Origin: Gimesia benthica
Lineage (GTDB): Bacteria; Planctomycetota; Planctomycetia; Planctomycetales; Planctomycetaceae
NCBI RefSeq assembly: GCF_009720525.1
Contig: NZ_CP043930.1
Coordinates: 1,054,001 to 1,118,000 of the forward strand
Reading direction: 5' to 3'
Length of the DNA stretch: 64,000 nucleotides
The translations under genes and the position numbers were made by a program. Below, piece after piece: positions 17,115 to 25,660 of the stretch. Position 1 is the stretch's first letter. Each line of letters opens with the position of its first letter. The notes beneath the pieces are model-generated. The model did no database searches. It had not been told where the DNA came from and saw only the letters and a list, made by a program, of their open reading frames with translations.

Positions 17115-20100
17115 ATGAAATCAATCAACTTTGAGTTTCTCAGACCAAAGTGGCCAGAACTGGCAGGCTTGGGGGGATTTGCAGAAGCTTACGCACATCC
17201 GGATCCCGTCGGTGCTATTTCCAAGCTCCGAGTCTTCTGTGAACAAATTGTCGAATGGATTCATGATAACCAGCGACTCCCCAAACCCTTCAAGGCAAAT
17301 CTCAACGACCTTCTCCACAACCAGCCTTTTAAAGACGTCGTTCCTGAAGTCATTCTTGCTAAACTTCATGCACTTCGTATGGAAGGGAATAATGCGGCCC
17401 ATGGAAACAAGGGAGATACGACAACCGCTCTCCGGTTAATCAACGAGTCCTACAATATTTCTCGTTGGTTGCACGTTAATTATGCCAGCGGCAATGTCGC
17501 AGATTGTCCTGACTATGTAGAACCACCAGAGGGAGGTGTCGAAGGATACCAAAAGCGTAAAGAGAAGAGAGCGATCCTGGAACGCATTACTGCCCAGGAA
17601 GCTCAAATGCAAAAACTGCTAGCTGATCTGGAAAAAGAACGTTCTGACCGAGAAAAAGAACGCTCAAGAGCAGATCAGGCAGAAGCGACAGCCCAAGAAC
17701 GTCAGGCCGCTTTGGAAGCAGCTCTGCAGGCAACCCAGCAACTGCAGACCATTGATCCTATGGCATTCAATGAGGAAGAGACGCGAAATTATCTAATCGA
17801 CCAGATGCTCACGGATGAAGGCTGGGATGTGGGTAAAGGGTTCACTGACACTGAAGAAGTCAAGAAAGAAGATCTCTTAACAGGCCAACCTACAGAATCA
17901 GGCCAAGGGAAAGCTGACTATGTATTATTTGATGATAATGGTAAACCATTAGCGGTTATTGAAGCCAAACGGACTAGTAAGGATGCCAGCTTAGGCCGTA
18001 AACAGGCAGTCCTCTACGCCGATGGAGTAGAGGAAAAGTATGGCCAGCGTCCCGTCATTTTCTATACCAACGGTTATGATCTCTGGATCTGGAACGACGC
18101 AGCTGATGAGCCACCACGCAAGATTTATGGTTTCTATTCCAAGGACAGCCTGCAACATCTACACTTCCAACGAACAGCAAAACTTCCTGTCAGTGAAGTC
18201 TCTGCCAATCCGGAAATCGCAGGACGAATGTATCAGATTGAAGCCGTCCGGCGTGTGGTTGAAAAGTTTGCCGAAAAAAAACGAAAGGCTTTAATAGTTC
18301 AAGCCACGGGGACAGGAAAAACCCGAGTTTCGATTTCACTCTGTGACGCAATGGTCAAAGCAAACTGGGCCAAACGAATTCTGTTCCTGTGCGACCGTCG
18401 CGAACTCCGACGCCAGGCGAACAATGCCTTCAATGAATTCCTGCCATCCTTACCACGCACGTTTGTTACAGGGAAATCTGCCGGAAATACTGTCGATCGT
18501 ATTTTTCTATCAACCTATCCCGCCATGATAAAGGTCTATGAATCATTTGATGTCGGATTCTTTGACCTGATAATTGCCGACGAATCTCACCGCAGCCTCT
18601 ATAACCGTTATCGGGAGCTGTTTGAGTATTTTGATTGTTATCAAGTCGGTTTAACCGCAACTCCCATTGCATATCTAAAGTCTGATCGAAATACGTTCAA
18701 AATGTTTCAGTGCGAGATTGGAGATCCGACAGCTCATTACACATTCGAAGAGGCAATCAACCATAATCCTCCCTACCTGGTACCGTTTGAAGTAGATAAT
18801 CATACCACCGAGTTCTTAAGAGAAGGAATCAAGTACTCGGAAATGTCAGATGAGCAGAAGGCTCAACTTCTTGATGACATTGATCTCCCCGAAGGTGTTG
18901 ACTTTGATCCCAGTCAGGTAAACAAGCTGGTCTTCAACAAGGATACAAACCGTCGGATTCTTCGCAATCTGATGGATAACGGAATCCGGGTCGGCAGTCG
19001 GATCGGCAAAACGATTGTTTTTGCCTGCAACATGAGGCATGCCCGATTACTGGAAGAACTGTTTAATGAGATGTACCCGCAGTACGGTGGAAAGTTCTGT
19101 CAGACGATTGTCAGCGATGATCCCAGGGCTGAATCTCTCATTGATGACTTTAAAGGTAATGGGACTAATCCGGATCTGACAGTAGCTATTTCAGTGGACA
19201 TGCTGGATACCGGTATTGATGTCCCAGAATGTGTCAATTTAGTTTTCGCAAAGCCGGTTGGGTCTCCCGTGAAATTCTGGCAGATGATTGGGCGAGGAAC
19301 TCGGCTATGCAAAGACCTGTTTGGACATGGAAAGGATAAAACCCACTTTCAGATTTTCGATCACTGTGGAAACTTTGAAAAATGGGAACAGGATTACAAG
19401 CCTGCTGATCCTTCACGAGATAAATCACTTAGCGAACATGTCTTTACTGCTCGTATTGAGCTGGCAGAGCTGGCTCTGGAACAACAGAATGTGTCTGCTT
19501 TTGAGATCGCCACAAGCCTTATCCATCAACAGATTGCCGATCTGCCCAGAAATAGCATCGCGATCAAGGAAAAATGGAAGCTGGTCCAATCCGTCTCTTC
19601 AGAAGAGACAGTAAAACAGTTTGATGCAGCCACGAAAGCGACATTACAACAGGACATTGCCCCTTTGATGCAGTGGGTCGACATCAACAAGTATGAAGAA
19701 GCTTATAAATTCGACCGTCTGATTGCCCAGCTCCAGTCTGAACTCATTCGGGGCGGAGGGAAATTTGCTGATTATCAGGCTACAGTAAAAAACCTGGTAA
19801 GCAGCTTGCGAATCAATCTGTCCCAGGTAAAAGCTAAACTTTCAGTTATTGAACGGGTCAAGAGTGACGAGTTCTGGGTTGAAGTCACCATCGAGGATTT
19901 GGAAGAGGTCCGTAAGCAATTGCGAGGAATCATTCAATTCCGTCGTAAAGATGATCCCAGCCGTTTTGAACCAGTTGTCCTAGATGTCACGGAAGACGAA
20001 TCACAGATCCAGCAAAACAAACATAAGGTTCGCCTGGATAAACTTGATGACCTGGACATGGTTGCCTATCGCAACCGGGTGAATCAAGTTCTGCAGACGA

Positions 20101-20531
20101 TCATTGATCAGAATGAAACTCTGCGAAAAATACGTCTCGGACAACCGGTCACTGAAAAAGATCTCGAAGACCTCTGCTCTCTTGTACTGACTCAGGAACC
20201 AGGACTCGATCTACACGACTTGATGGAATATTTCAAGCAGGCCAAATCACTCGATCAGGCCATCCGCGGAATCATCGGCATGGATGCGGAAGCGGTTCAT
20301 CAACGTTTTACAAAGTTCGTACAGGCCCATCCCAATCTGGCTTCACACCAGATCAAGTTTTTGGATCTGCTGCAAAACCACATAGCAAAATACGGTTCCA
20401 TTAAAACTGACGAACTGTTTCAACCACCATTCACTTCCCTGCACTCAGATGGCCTGGACGGCCTGTTTGAGGGAACACTGGCTGATGAGTTGTTTGACAT
20501 TATCGACTCATTTCAGGAACAGAAAGAATAA
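17115..20531 (+). CDS. hsdR: Type I restriction enzyme R subunit, EcoEI-like (1138 aa)
   Basis: This is the motor and nuclease subunit of a type I restriction system: it translocates DNA and cuts unmethylated DNA. A DUF4145-like domain comes first, ending in EGNNAAHG. A coiled coil follows (~160-215), then a PD-(D/E)xK nuclease with DYVLFDD and VIEAKR, an SF2 helicase with Walker A QATGTGKT near 397 and DESH, and an EcoEI-type C-terminal domain. The frame is open from TTG 17061, inside the sigma-54 promoter. The ATG at 17115 fits a ~25-base leader, while ATG 17091 would be almost leaderless. Genes hsdM and hsdS follow, and the regulator precedes it. Confidence 0.9.
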   Translation: MKSINFEFLRPKWPELAGLGGFAEAYAHPDPVGAISKLRVFCEQIVEWIHDNQRLPKPFKANLNDLLHNQPFKDVVPEVILAKLHALRMEGNNAAHGNKGDTTTALRLINESYNISRWLHVNYASGNVADCPDYVEPPEGGVEGYQKRKEKRAILERITAQEAQMQKLLADLEKERSDREKERSRADQAEATAQERQAALEAALQATQQLQTIDPMAFNEEETRNYLIDQMLTDEGWDVGKGFTDTEEVKKEDLLTGQPTESGQGKADYVLFDDNGKPLAVIEAKRTSKDASLGRKQAVLYADGVEEKYGQRPVIFYTNGYDLWIWNDAADEPPRKIYGFYSKDSLQHLHFQRTAKLPVSEVSANPEIAGRMYQIEAVRRVVEKFAEKKRKALIVQATGTGKTRVSISLCDAMVKANWAKRILFLCDRRELRRQANNAFNEFLPSLPRTFVTGKSAGNTVDRIFLSTYPAMIKVYESFDVGFFDLIIADESHRSLYNRYRELFEYFDCYQVGLTATPIAYLKSDRNTFKMFQCEIGDPTAHYTFEEAINHNPPYLVPFEVDNHTTEFLREGIKYSEMSDEQKAQLLDDIDLPEGVDFDPSQVNKLVFNKDTNRRILRNLMDNGIRVGSRIGKTIVFACNMRHARLLEELFNEMYPQYGGKFCQTIVSDDPRAESLIDDFKGNGTNPDLTVAISVDMLDTGIDVPECVNLVFAKPVGSPVKFWQMIGRGTRLCKDLFGHGKDKTHFQIFDHCGNFEKWEQDYKPADPSRDKSLSEHVFTARIELAELALEQQNVSAFEIATSLIHQQIADLPRNSIAIKEKWKLVQSVSSEETVKQFDAATKATLQQDIAPLMQWVDINKYEEAYKFDRLIAQLQSELIRGGGKFADYQATVKNLVSSLRINLSQVKAKLSVIERVKSDEFWVEVTIEDLEEVRKQLRGIIQFRRKDDPSRFEPVVLDVTEDESQIQQNKHKVRLDKLDDLDMVAYRNRVNQVLQTIIDQNETLRKIRLGQPVTEKDLEDLCSLVLTQEPGLDLHDLMEYFKQAKSLDQAIRGIIGMDAEAVHQRFTKFVQAHPNLASHQIKFLDLLQNHIAKYGSIKTDELFQPPFTSLHSDGLDGLFEGTLADELFDIIDSFQEQKE

Positions 20532-20593
20532 AACCGTTACCGCTGGTAGTTACCGACTGAAAGACCAGGCTTAATAATAAAACAGGAATTATG

Positions 20594-20620
20594 CTGCACG
20601 GTTTGAACAAGGTCGTGCAG
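20594..20620. other. Hairpin between hsdR and hsdM
   Basis: CTGCACG and CGTGCAG, perfect 7-bp arms with a 13-base loop and no T-run. A processing or regulatory hairpin in the polycistronic RNA is possible. Confidence 0.4.
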
Positions 20621-20649
20621 ATTCAAGAACAAGGATTTTAGGAATATCA

Positions 20650-22248
20650 ATGATTACAGGACAGTTACGCAGCAAAATCGACAAGCTCTGGGAAGAATTC
20701 TGGACAGGCGGTATTACCAACCCGCTGACCGTAATTGAACAGATTTCCTTCCTGATGTTTGCCCGTTTGCTCGACATGCGAGAAAGCACCGAAGAAAAAA
20801 AATGGTCCCGCAAGCATAAAAACAAACCGTTTCCCGGCGTGTATTTCTCCCCCGATCAGCAGCACCTCCGCTGGAGTCAGCTCCGTCAGGAAGCCGATGG
20901 AGAGAAAATCCTGAAGATCGTGCGGGATGAAGTCTTCCCTCATTTTCGTCATCTTGGACAGCAGGCAGACCAGGCAGGGGCAACCGTCCCCCAGAACACC
21001 TTCAATCAGTATATGAAGGATGCCACGCTGATGATCAACAAGCCGACTCTGCTGGTTTCGGCAATCACCATGATTGATGCCCTTCCGCTGAATCAGGGGG
21101 ACACCAAGGGGGACCTCTATGAATACCTGCTCAGCAAGCTGACCACAGCTGGCATCAACGGTCAGTTCCGTACCCCCCGGCATATTATCCGCACCATGGT
21201 CGACCTGGTGCTGGAAGGGAACCATGAGGAAGCCATTTCCTGGACCGTGGGGGACCCGGCCTGTGGAACGGGGGGCTTTCTGGTGGAATTCATGCAGGCA
21301 CTTCGCGAGCATTTTACCTCTCCGCAAGGCATTCATGTTGACGAAGAGACAGGAGAAAAGACTTATACCGGCGACCTGATTGAACCGGCCCAGTGGAAGC
21401 ACATCAAAAGCGAGATGTATCACGGGTTTGATTTCGACGTTACCATGCTGCGGATTGCGGCCATGAACCTGATGCTGCATGAAATCGACACGCCAGACAT
21501 CAACTACCAGGATACCCTCAGCACGAACTTCACCGATCGGAAGGAAACGCAGCAGTGGGCCGAAGACGCCTTTGACCTGATTTTGGCCAATCCTCCGTTC
21601 AAGGGGTCGCTGGATGAAGAAGATGTCCACAAAACACTGACTGGGAAGGTTAAGACTAAAAAGACCGAACTGCTGTTTCTGGTTCTGATGCTGCGAATGC
21701 TCAAGCTGGGAGGCCGCTGTGCAGTGATTGTGCCGGACGGTGTGACTTTCGGATCTTCCAAGGCTCACAAAATGCTGCGTCAGATGCTGGTAGAAGAGAA
21801 CCAGCTGGAGGCAATCATCAAACTCCCCTCCGGGGTCTTTAAGCCATACGCCGGTGTGAGTACGGCGATCCTGCTGTTTACCAAAGGGGGTCAGACAGAC
21901 AACGTCTTCTTCTTCGATGTCCAGGCCGATGGCCGGACGCTGGACGACAAGCGGGACAAGATCGGAGCCGCCGACGACTGGCAGGACCTGGATGTCCTCC
22001 GGAAAATCTGGCCGAAATGGAACGGGGGAGCGGGTAAGAAGCATTTCCAGGACCGCACAGCTCAAGCCTTTTGTGTGCCGAAAAAAGAGCTTAAGGAAAA
22101 CGCCTATGATCTTTCGATTAACCGGTACAAGGAAATTGTGCATGAAGAAGAGGAGTATGATCCACCGAAAGTGATTCTGACTCGTCTGAAAAAACTGGAA
22201 GCAGAAATCGCCTCCGATCTTGAAGAACTGGAGGCAATGCTGGGATGA
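20650..22248 (+). CDS. hsdM: Type I modification methylase M subunit (532 aa)
   Basis: An N6-adenine methyltransferase: it methylates host target sites and forms the core of the restriction complex. The helical HsdM N-domain is followed by motif I DPACGTGG (~202) and motif IV NPPF (~313), both intact. AGGA lies seven bases before ATG 20650. The stop codon overlaps the hsdS start (ATGA), so the two are translationally coupled. The gene is visibly richer in G and C than hsdR and leaves a 492-codon antisense open frame, which suggests a different recombination history from its neighbours. Confidence 0.93.
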   Translation: MITGQLRSKIDKLWEEFWTGGITNPLTVIEQISFLMFARLLDMRESTEEKKWSRKHKNKPFPGVYFSPDQQHLRWSQLRQEADGEKILKIVRDEVFPHFRHLGQQADQAGATVPQNTFNQYMKDATLMINKPTLLVSAITMIDALPLNQGDTKGDLYEYLLSKLTTAGINGQFRTPRHIIRTMVDLVLEGNHEEAISWTVGDPACGTGGFLVEFMQALREHFTSPQGIHVDEETGEKTYTGDLIEPAQWKHIKSEMYHGFDFDVTMLRIAAMNLMLHEIDTPDINYQDTLSTNFTDRKETQQWAEDAFDLILANPPFKGSLDEEDVHKTLTGKVKTKKTELLFLVLMLRMLKLGGRCAVIVPDGVTFGSSKAHKMLRQMLVEENQLEAIIKLPSGVFKPYAGVSTAILLFTKGGQTDNVFFFDVQADGRTLDDKRDKIGAADDWQDLDVLRKIWPKWNGGAGKKHFQDRTAQAFCVPKKELKENAYDLSINRYKEIVHEEEEYDPPKVILTRLKKLEAEIASDLEELEAMLG

Positions 22249-23429
22249 CCTTACTGACGAAAACAGAGATGCGGCCTTTGGGCGACGTCTGCGAAGTTTT
22301 CGCTGGCTATGCCTGGAAATCGAAGCAATTCAATACCTGCGGACGCGGACTTCCGGTTATCCGGATTCAAAATGTTGGAACAAGCGATCATTCTGATCTT
22401 GTCTATTGGGAGCACGATTACAATTCGCGTTTCCTGATCAATGAAGGCGACTTGCTTCTGTCTCTGTCAGGGAGCTTTCGAATTGCCAAGTGGGATGGTC
22501 CGCTGGCATTGCTAAATCAACGCGTTGTAAAGCTCACCCCAAATGAAGAGTTGAATGAGCGGTGGTTATACTACGCAATAAGCCGCCAACTCGATCACAT
22601 TGAACGGATGGGGAAACATGCCCTAGTAAACAATGTGTCAATTGCCGATCTTCGGAGACTTGAGATCCCTCTCCCGCCGCTGTCGGAGCAGAAGCGGATC
22701 GCCGACATCCTCGACAAAGCCGACGCCATCCGCCGCAAACGGCAGGAAGCAACCGTAAAATATGGAACGTTGGGGGCTTCGGCGTTTCTTGAATTTTTCG
22801 GAGACCCATTGACGAATCCGCAGGGTTGGAAACTCGAAACACTTGATATAGTCGCCAGTCAAGGGAGTCGCGGTCTAAAACGCGGTCCTTTCGGTGGAGC
22901 ACTCAAGAAAGAGATCTTCGTCGATCAAGGATTCAAAGTGTATGAACAAAAGCATGCGATTGCCGACGACTTCACCATCGGTAGTTACTATATCGACGAA
23001 GATAAATATGAGGAAATGAAAGCGTTTTCGGTTCTTCCTAACGATCTGATCGTGAGTTGCTCAGGTACGATGGGGCGAGTAGCTATTGTTCCTGAAACAG
23101 CTGAACCGGGAATCATCAATCAAGCACTACTGAGAATTACTCCCGACACGTCAAAAGTATCATCACTCTATTTGAAAATGCTGCTTGAAACGACGCCTGT
23201 CCAACGGCATTTGTACGGTTTCTCACGCGGATCTGGGCTGAAGAACTTTCCCCCTATGTCTGAGGTTCGGTCGCTGCCAGTTCCCATCCCTTCCTCGGAG
23301 AGACTTTCAGACTTCCACAAATATATGGTCAAAGTAGATACAGCTGGTAAAAAGCTTGCCGAAGTGGAGAAGGACACGGAGAAGCTTTTTAACTCTCTCG
23401 TTCAACGTGCATTTAAAGGGCAATTGTAG
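22245..23429 (+). CDS. hsdS: Type I specificity subunit (394 aa)
   Basis: Two target-recognition domains separated by the conserved helix [19 protein letters not shown] (~141-159), with a second conserved helical region at the C-terminus. The first half opens with [15 protein letters not shown] and the second with [12 protein letters not shown]. This subunit reads the bipartite DNA target for HsdM and HsdR. Length is normal and the start overlaps the hsdM stop by four bases. Confidence 0.92.
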   Translation: MTLLTKTEMRPLGDVCEVFAGYAWKSKQFNTCGRGLPVIRIQNVGTSDHSDLVYWEHDYNSRFLINEGDLLLSLSGSFRIAKWDGPLALLNQRVVKLTPNEELNERWLYYAISRQLDHIERMGKHALVNNVSIADLRRLEIPLPPLSEQKRIADILDKADAIRRKRQEATVKYGTLGASAFLEFFGDPLTNPQGWKLETLDIVASQGSRGLKRGPFGGALKKEIFVDQGFKVYEQKHAIADDFTIGSYYIDEDKYEEMKAFSVLPNDLIVSCSGTMGRVAIVPETAEPGIINQALLRITPDTSKVSSLYLKMLLETTPVQRHLYGFSRGSGLKNFPPMSEVRSLPVPIPSSERLSDFHKYMVKVDTAGKKLAEVEKDTEKLFNSLVQRAFKGQL

Positions 23430-23485
23430 ATAAAACAACACACCGGCATGCTAGTTTATACTCCTGCTAATGAAGAAGCGGATAC

Positions 23486-24439
23486 ATGAGTGCCCCCGAG
23501 AAGTACATTCTGCTCGATGCCAATTTGCTGGCGGGATATTATGCTCCTCAGACGTTTAATAAGTATTCAAAGCCTGCAGAAGATAAAATTACCAATTTGA
23601 TCGACGCCGTTCGGACTGGATGTGCTCCTCATGCTCGATTACTGACTCCTGAGATCTGTGTCTCCGAAGCCCAGACAGTCCTTTCCAAACATGCCAATAG
23701 CAAGTGGAAGGGAACTATGCCGAAGAGCGGGGATACGGAGGCGATCCATGGTAAGAGCTACAAGACGATCGTCAAAAAAATGCGGGAGGATCTTCATGGT
23801 GGAAACGTGATTGAGTCGATTCCGCTGGCACGGTATCACGTCCTGGCAAAACACCTGATTACACCTATTGATCACAATTTACATCTGAAACAACGCGTTG
23901 GAAATAAGCCGGTTAAAGAGATGGGTGGGACAGACCAGCTGATCTGTGGAATGGCGATCTGGCTGACACGTTTTCTCGGTCATGAACGACTTCATGTCTT
24001 CACTGCCGATTATCGGATGTACAAAGTCCTGGAGAAGGCACGAAAAATTACTCCCCGGCAGATGGAAACCTGGGGGATCATTGAAATGGCAGAGAAGAAT
24101 ATCGGTTTCTCATGGAGTGCTGATTATTTTCCACAGTATGTTTATCTGCCTCAAGCATCTGATAAGCAGCTTCGGGATATATTCGGCTCCTGGCCACTCC
24201 CTACCACAAAAAAGAAAACTCTCAAACATCCAAAGGCGGTTAAGGAAGCCGATGTGGAAACTCTGCTTGCTCTTTATAAAGCAATTGGAGTTGGACGGGA
24301 CCGCCTCCCCTATTCCCCCAAAATTGAAATACTCACCAGGCAGTTTAATGATTCGACTGGTCACTCTCTTTCTGAAGCAGAGATATGGTCTTATCTTATC
24401 TCGCGGTTGAAAAAGGGTGGTGGAAAACTCAATAGATAG
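23486..24439 (+). CDS. PIN-domain-like protein linked to the type I system (317 aa)
   Basis: The N-terminal LLDANLLAGYY, the acidic TPEICVSEAQ near 55, GGTDQLICGMAIWL near 150 and VFTADYRM near 170 give the spaced Asp/Glu set of PIN-fold ribonucleases. The C-terminal ~90 residues are basic and unassigned. It lies 56 bases after hsdS on the same strand, probably in the same sigma-54-driven unit. It would be an RNA- or DNA-cleaving accessory of the restriction operon; substrate unknown. Confidence 0.6.
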   Translation: MSAPEKYILLDANLLAGYYAPQTFNKYSKPAEDKITNLIDAVRTGCAPHARLLTPEICVSEAQTVLSKHANSKWKGTMPKSGDTEAIHGKSYKTIVKKMREDLHGGNVIESIPLARYHVLAKHLITPIDHNLHLKQRVGNKPVKEMGGTDQLICGMAIWLTRFLGHERLHVFTADYRMYKVLEKARKITPRQMETWGIIEMAEKNIGFSWSADYFPQYVYLPQASDKQLRDIFGSWPLPTTKKKTLKHPKAVKEADVETLLALYKAIGVGRDRLPYSPKIEILTRQFNDSTGHSLSEAEIWSYLISRLKKGGGKLNR

Positions 24440-24451
24440 CAGGTTACACAC

Positions 24452-24685
24452 ATGTCAAAAGCAGTAGCATCTGTTGCAGAACCGATTGGTATGATCGAAC
24501 GAGATGAACTCCGCCTGCCCTTTACGGTGATCAGGCGTCTGACCTGTGTACTGGGGCCGACAAAGGAAGCGGTACTTGCTGAAAAAAGAAACTCGAATCA
24601 TCTGGAATCCCTCCCGGGCCTCTTCCTTCTGAAGGAGTCCGGGACATTTTTGTGTGCTTTAGCATCTAAGGAGACTGCGGAATGA
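24452..24685 (+). pseudogene. HsdM N-terminal fragment A, left part
   Basis: The frame encodes LPFTVIRRLTCVLGPTKEAV, which matches the conserved N-terminal helix region of a different HsdM subfamily (compare the fragment at 30454), not the intact hsdM nearby. It then runs into unrelated residues and stops. The DNA is about 75% identical to 30520-30640. The missing right part is at 25405-25515, beyond the 226-aa gene. It is a relic of an earlier type I system. Confidence 0.75.
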
Positions 24686-25362
24686 GTCCCCGCTATGCCA
24701 TCCGGGATAGTTGGTGTCGCAAGATCCCGCTGCTGCATCAGATCCTGGCAGGAACACGCTCACATAAGGAATTTCCTGATCCGACACATGTGATTGAGTT
24801 GGATGAGGCGTGTGCTACTTGGGAACCACTGCACTACCTTCTGAAGTCACTACTTGGCTGGCAGTCGCCCGCTCAGGGGCTTTCATGGTGGTACGAGCAA
24901 GGCCAACCCACCCGGCATTCCGAGTTACTACAACTGGTCACACAATTGTGGGGTGGGAACCACGCAGTGGACTACTACGCAGCATGGACCTGGGACAGCG
25001 GTGACCTGACCACAGGGGAAAAACCTCATGGTGCTTTTCCAGACGAAACATGGTGGACCGAGTTTCGCAGGCGACCTGAGCCTGCATGGCATGATCCTTA
25101 TCACTGTGGAGGTAACCCGCTGCATCTGGGGCATAGCGACATTGATCCATTTGGGGGAATTGAGGGCAAACTGGAACTGACACAAGCCTGGGAACTATTC
25201 TTCGATGAATCTACACGGCGTGCAGTGGTCCTCGTGAATCATATCGGTGTCTGGCGGGATGCTCTGGAACGTGTAGAGGGACGGTTACCTGACATCGGGG
25301 ACCACTCATGGTACGTCAGTGTATTCGACCACCAATACGGCTATTTCGCAAGAGTCGCGTGA
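24682..25362 (+). CDS. Hypothetical protein inserted in a dead hsdM (226 aa)
   Basis: I do not recognise the family. It is Trp- and His-rich, with a Gly-Gly-Asn-Pro-Leu-His-Leu-Gly-His stretch in the middle (~150), and no signal peptide or membrane segment. AAGGAG lies eight bases before ATG 24682, and the start overlaps the stop of the upstream hsdM fragment by four bases. Parts of the same dead hsdM lie on both sides, so this gene appears to have been inserted there. It is intact where its host gene decayed, which suggests it is or recently was useful. Confidence 0.6.
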   Translation: MSPRYAIRDSWCRKIPLLHQILAGTRSHKEFPDPTHVIELDEACATWEPLHYLLKSLLGWQSPAQGLSWWYEQGQPTRHSELLQLVTQLWGGNHAVDYYAAWTWDSGDLTTGEKPHGAFPDETWWTEFRRRPEPAWHDPYHCGGNPLHLGHSDIDPFGGIEGKLELTQAWELFFDESTRRAVVLVNHIGVWRDALERVEGRLPDIGDHSWYVSVFDHQYGYFARVA

Positions 25363-25404
25363 CAGGTCGCTGGTTTCAGGGAAAACACAGTATCCACATG
25401 GTGG

Positions 25405-25515
25405 GGAATCCGTCAGGATTAGAAGATCTGAGATCCGTGAAAGCCTCAAATCGCTCATTCTGAACTAACTCGGCTTATATGAAAAGCTCAAACCCAGATC
25501 AGTAGGAGCATAACT
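25405..25515 (+). pseudogene. HsdM fragment A, right part
   Basis: The DNA from GAGATCCGTGAAAGCCT onward aligns with 30720-30803, the end of the second hsdM fragment. It has an in-frame TAA after ILN and another stop after GA. It is the other side of the gene interrupted by 24682-25362. Confidence 0.7.
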
Positions 25516-25660
25516 GAATTTACCTAATGGCCATACTTGCTCTGTTAGAGTCTGATTTACTTGATGATTACTGGCAGAGAATTTGGCTAACCAACGGGGA
25601 TAGATGTGAAGCTGAGCGGGATAAATCTCAAATGAAGAGAAAGTAAAGAGTGAGAAAGAA

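Noticed and set aside
20665-22143. A 492-codon open frame antisense to hsdM
   Set aside because: It lies wholly inside a gene with intact methylase motifs and arises from its high GC at third codon positions; its own product has no natural composition.
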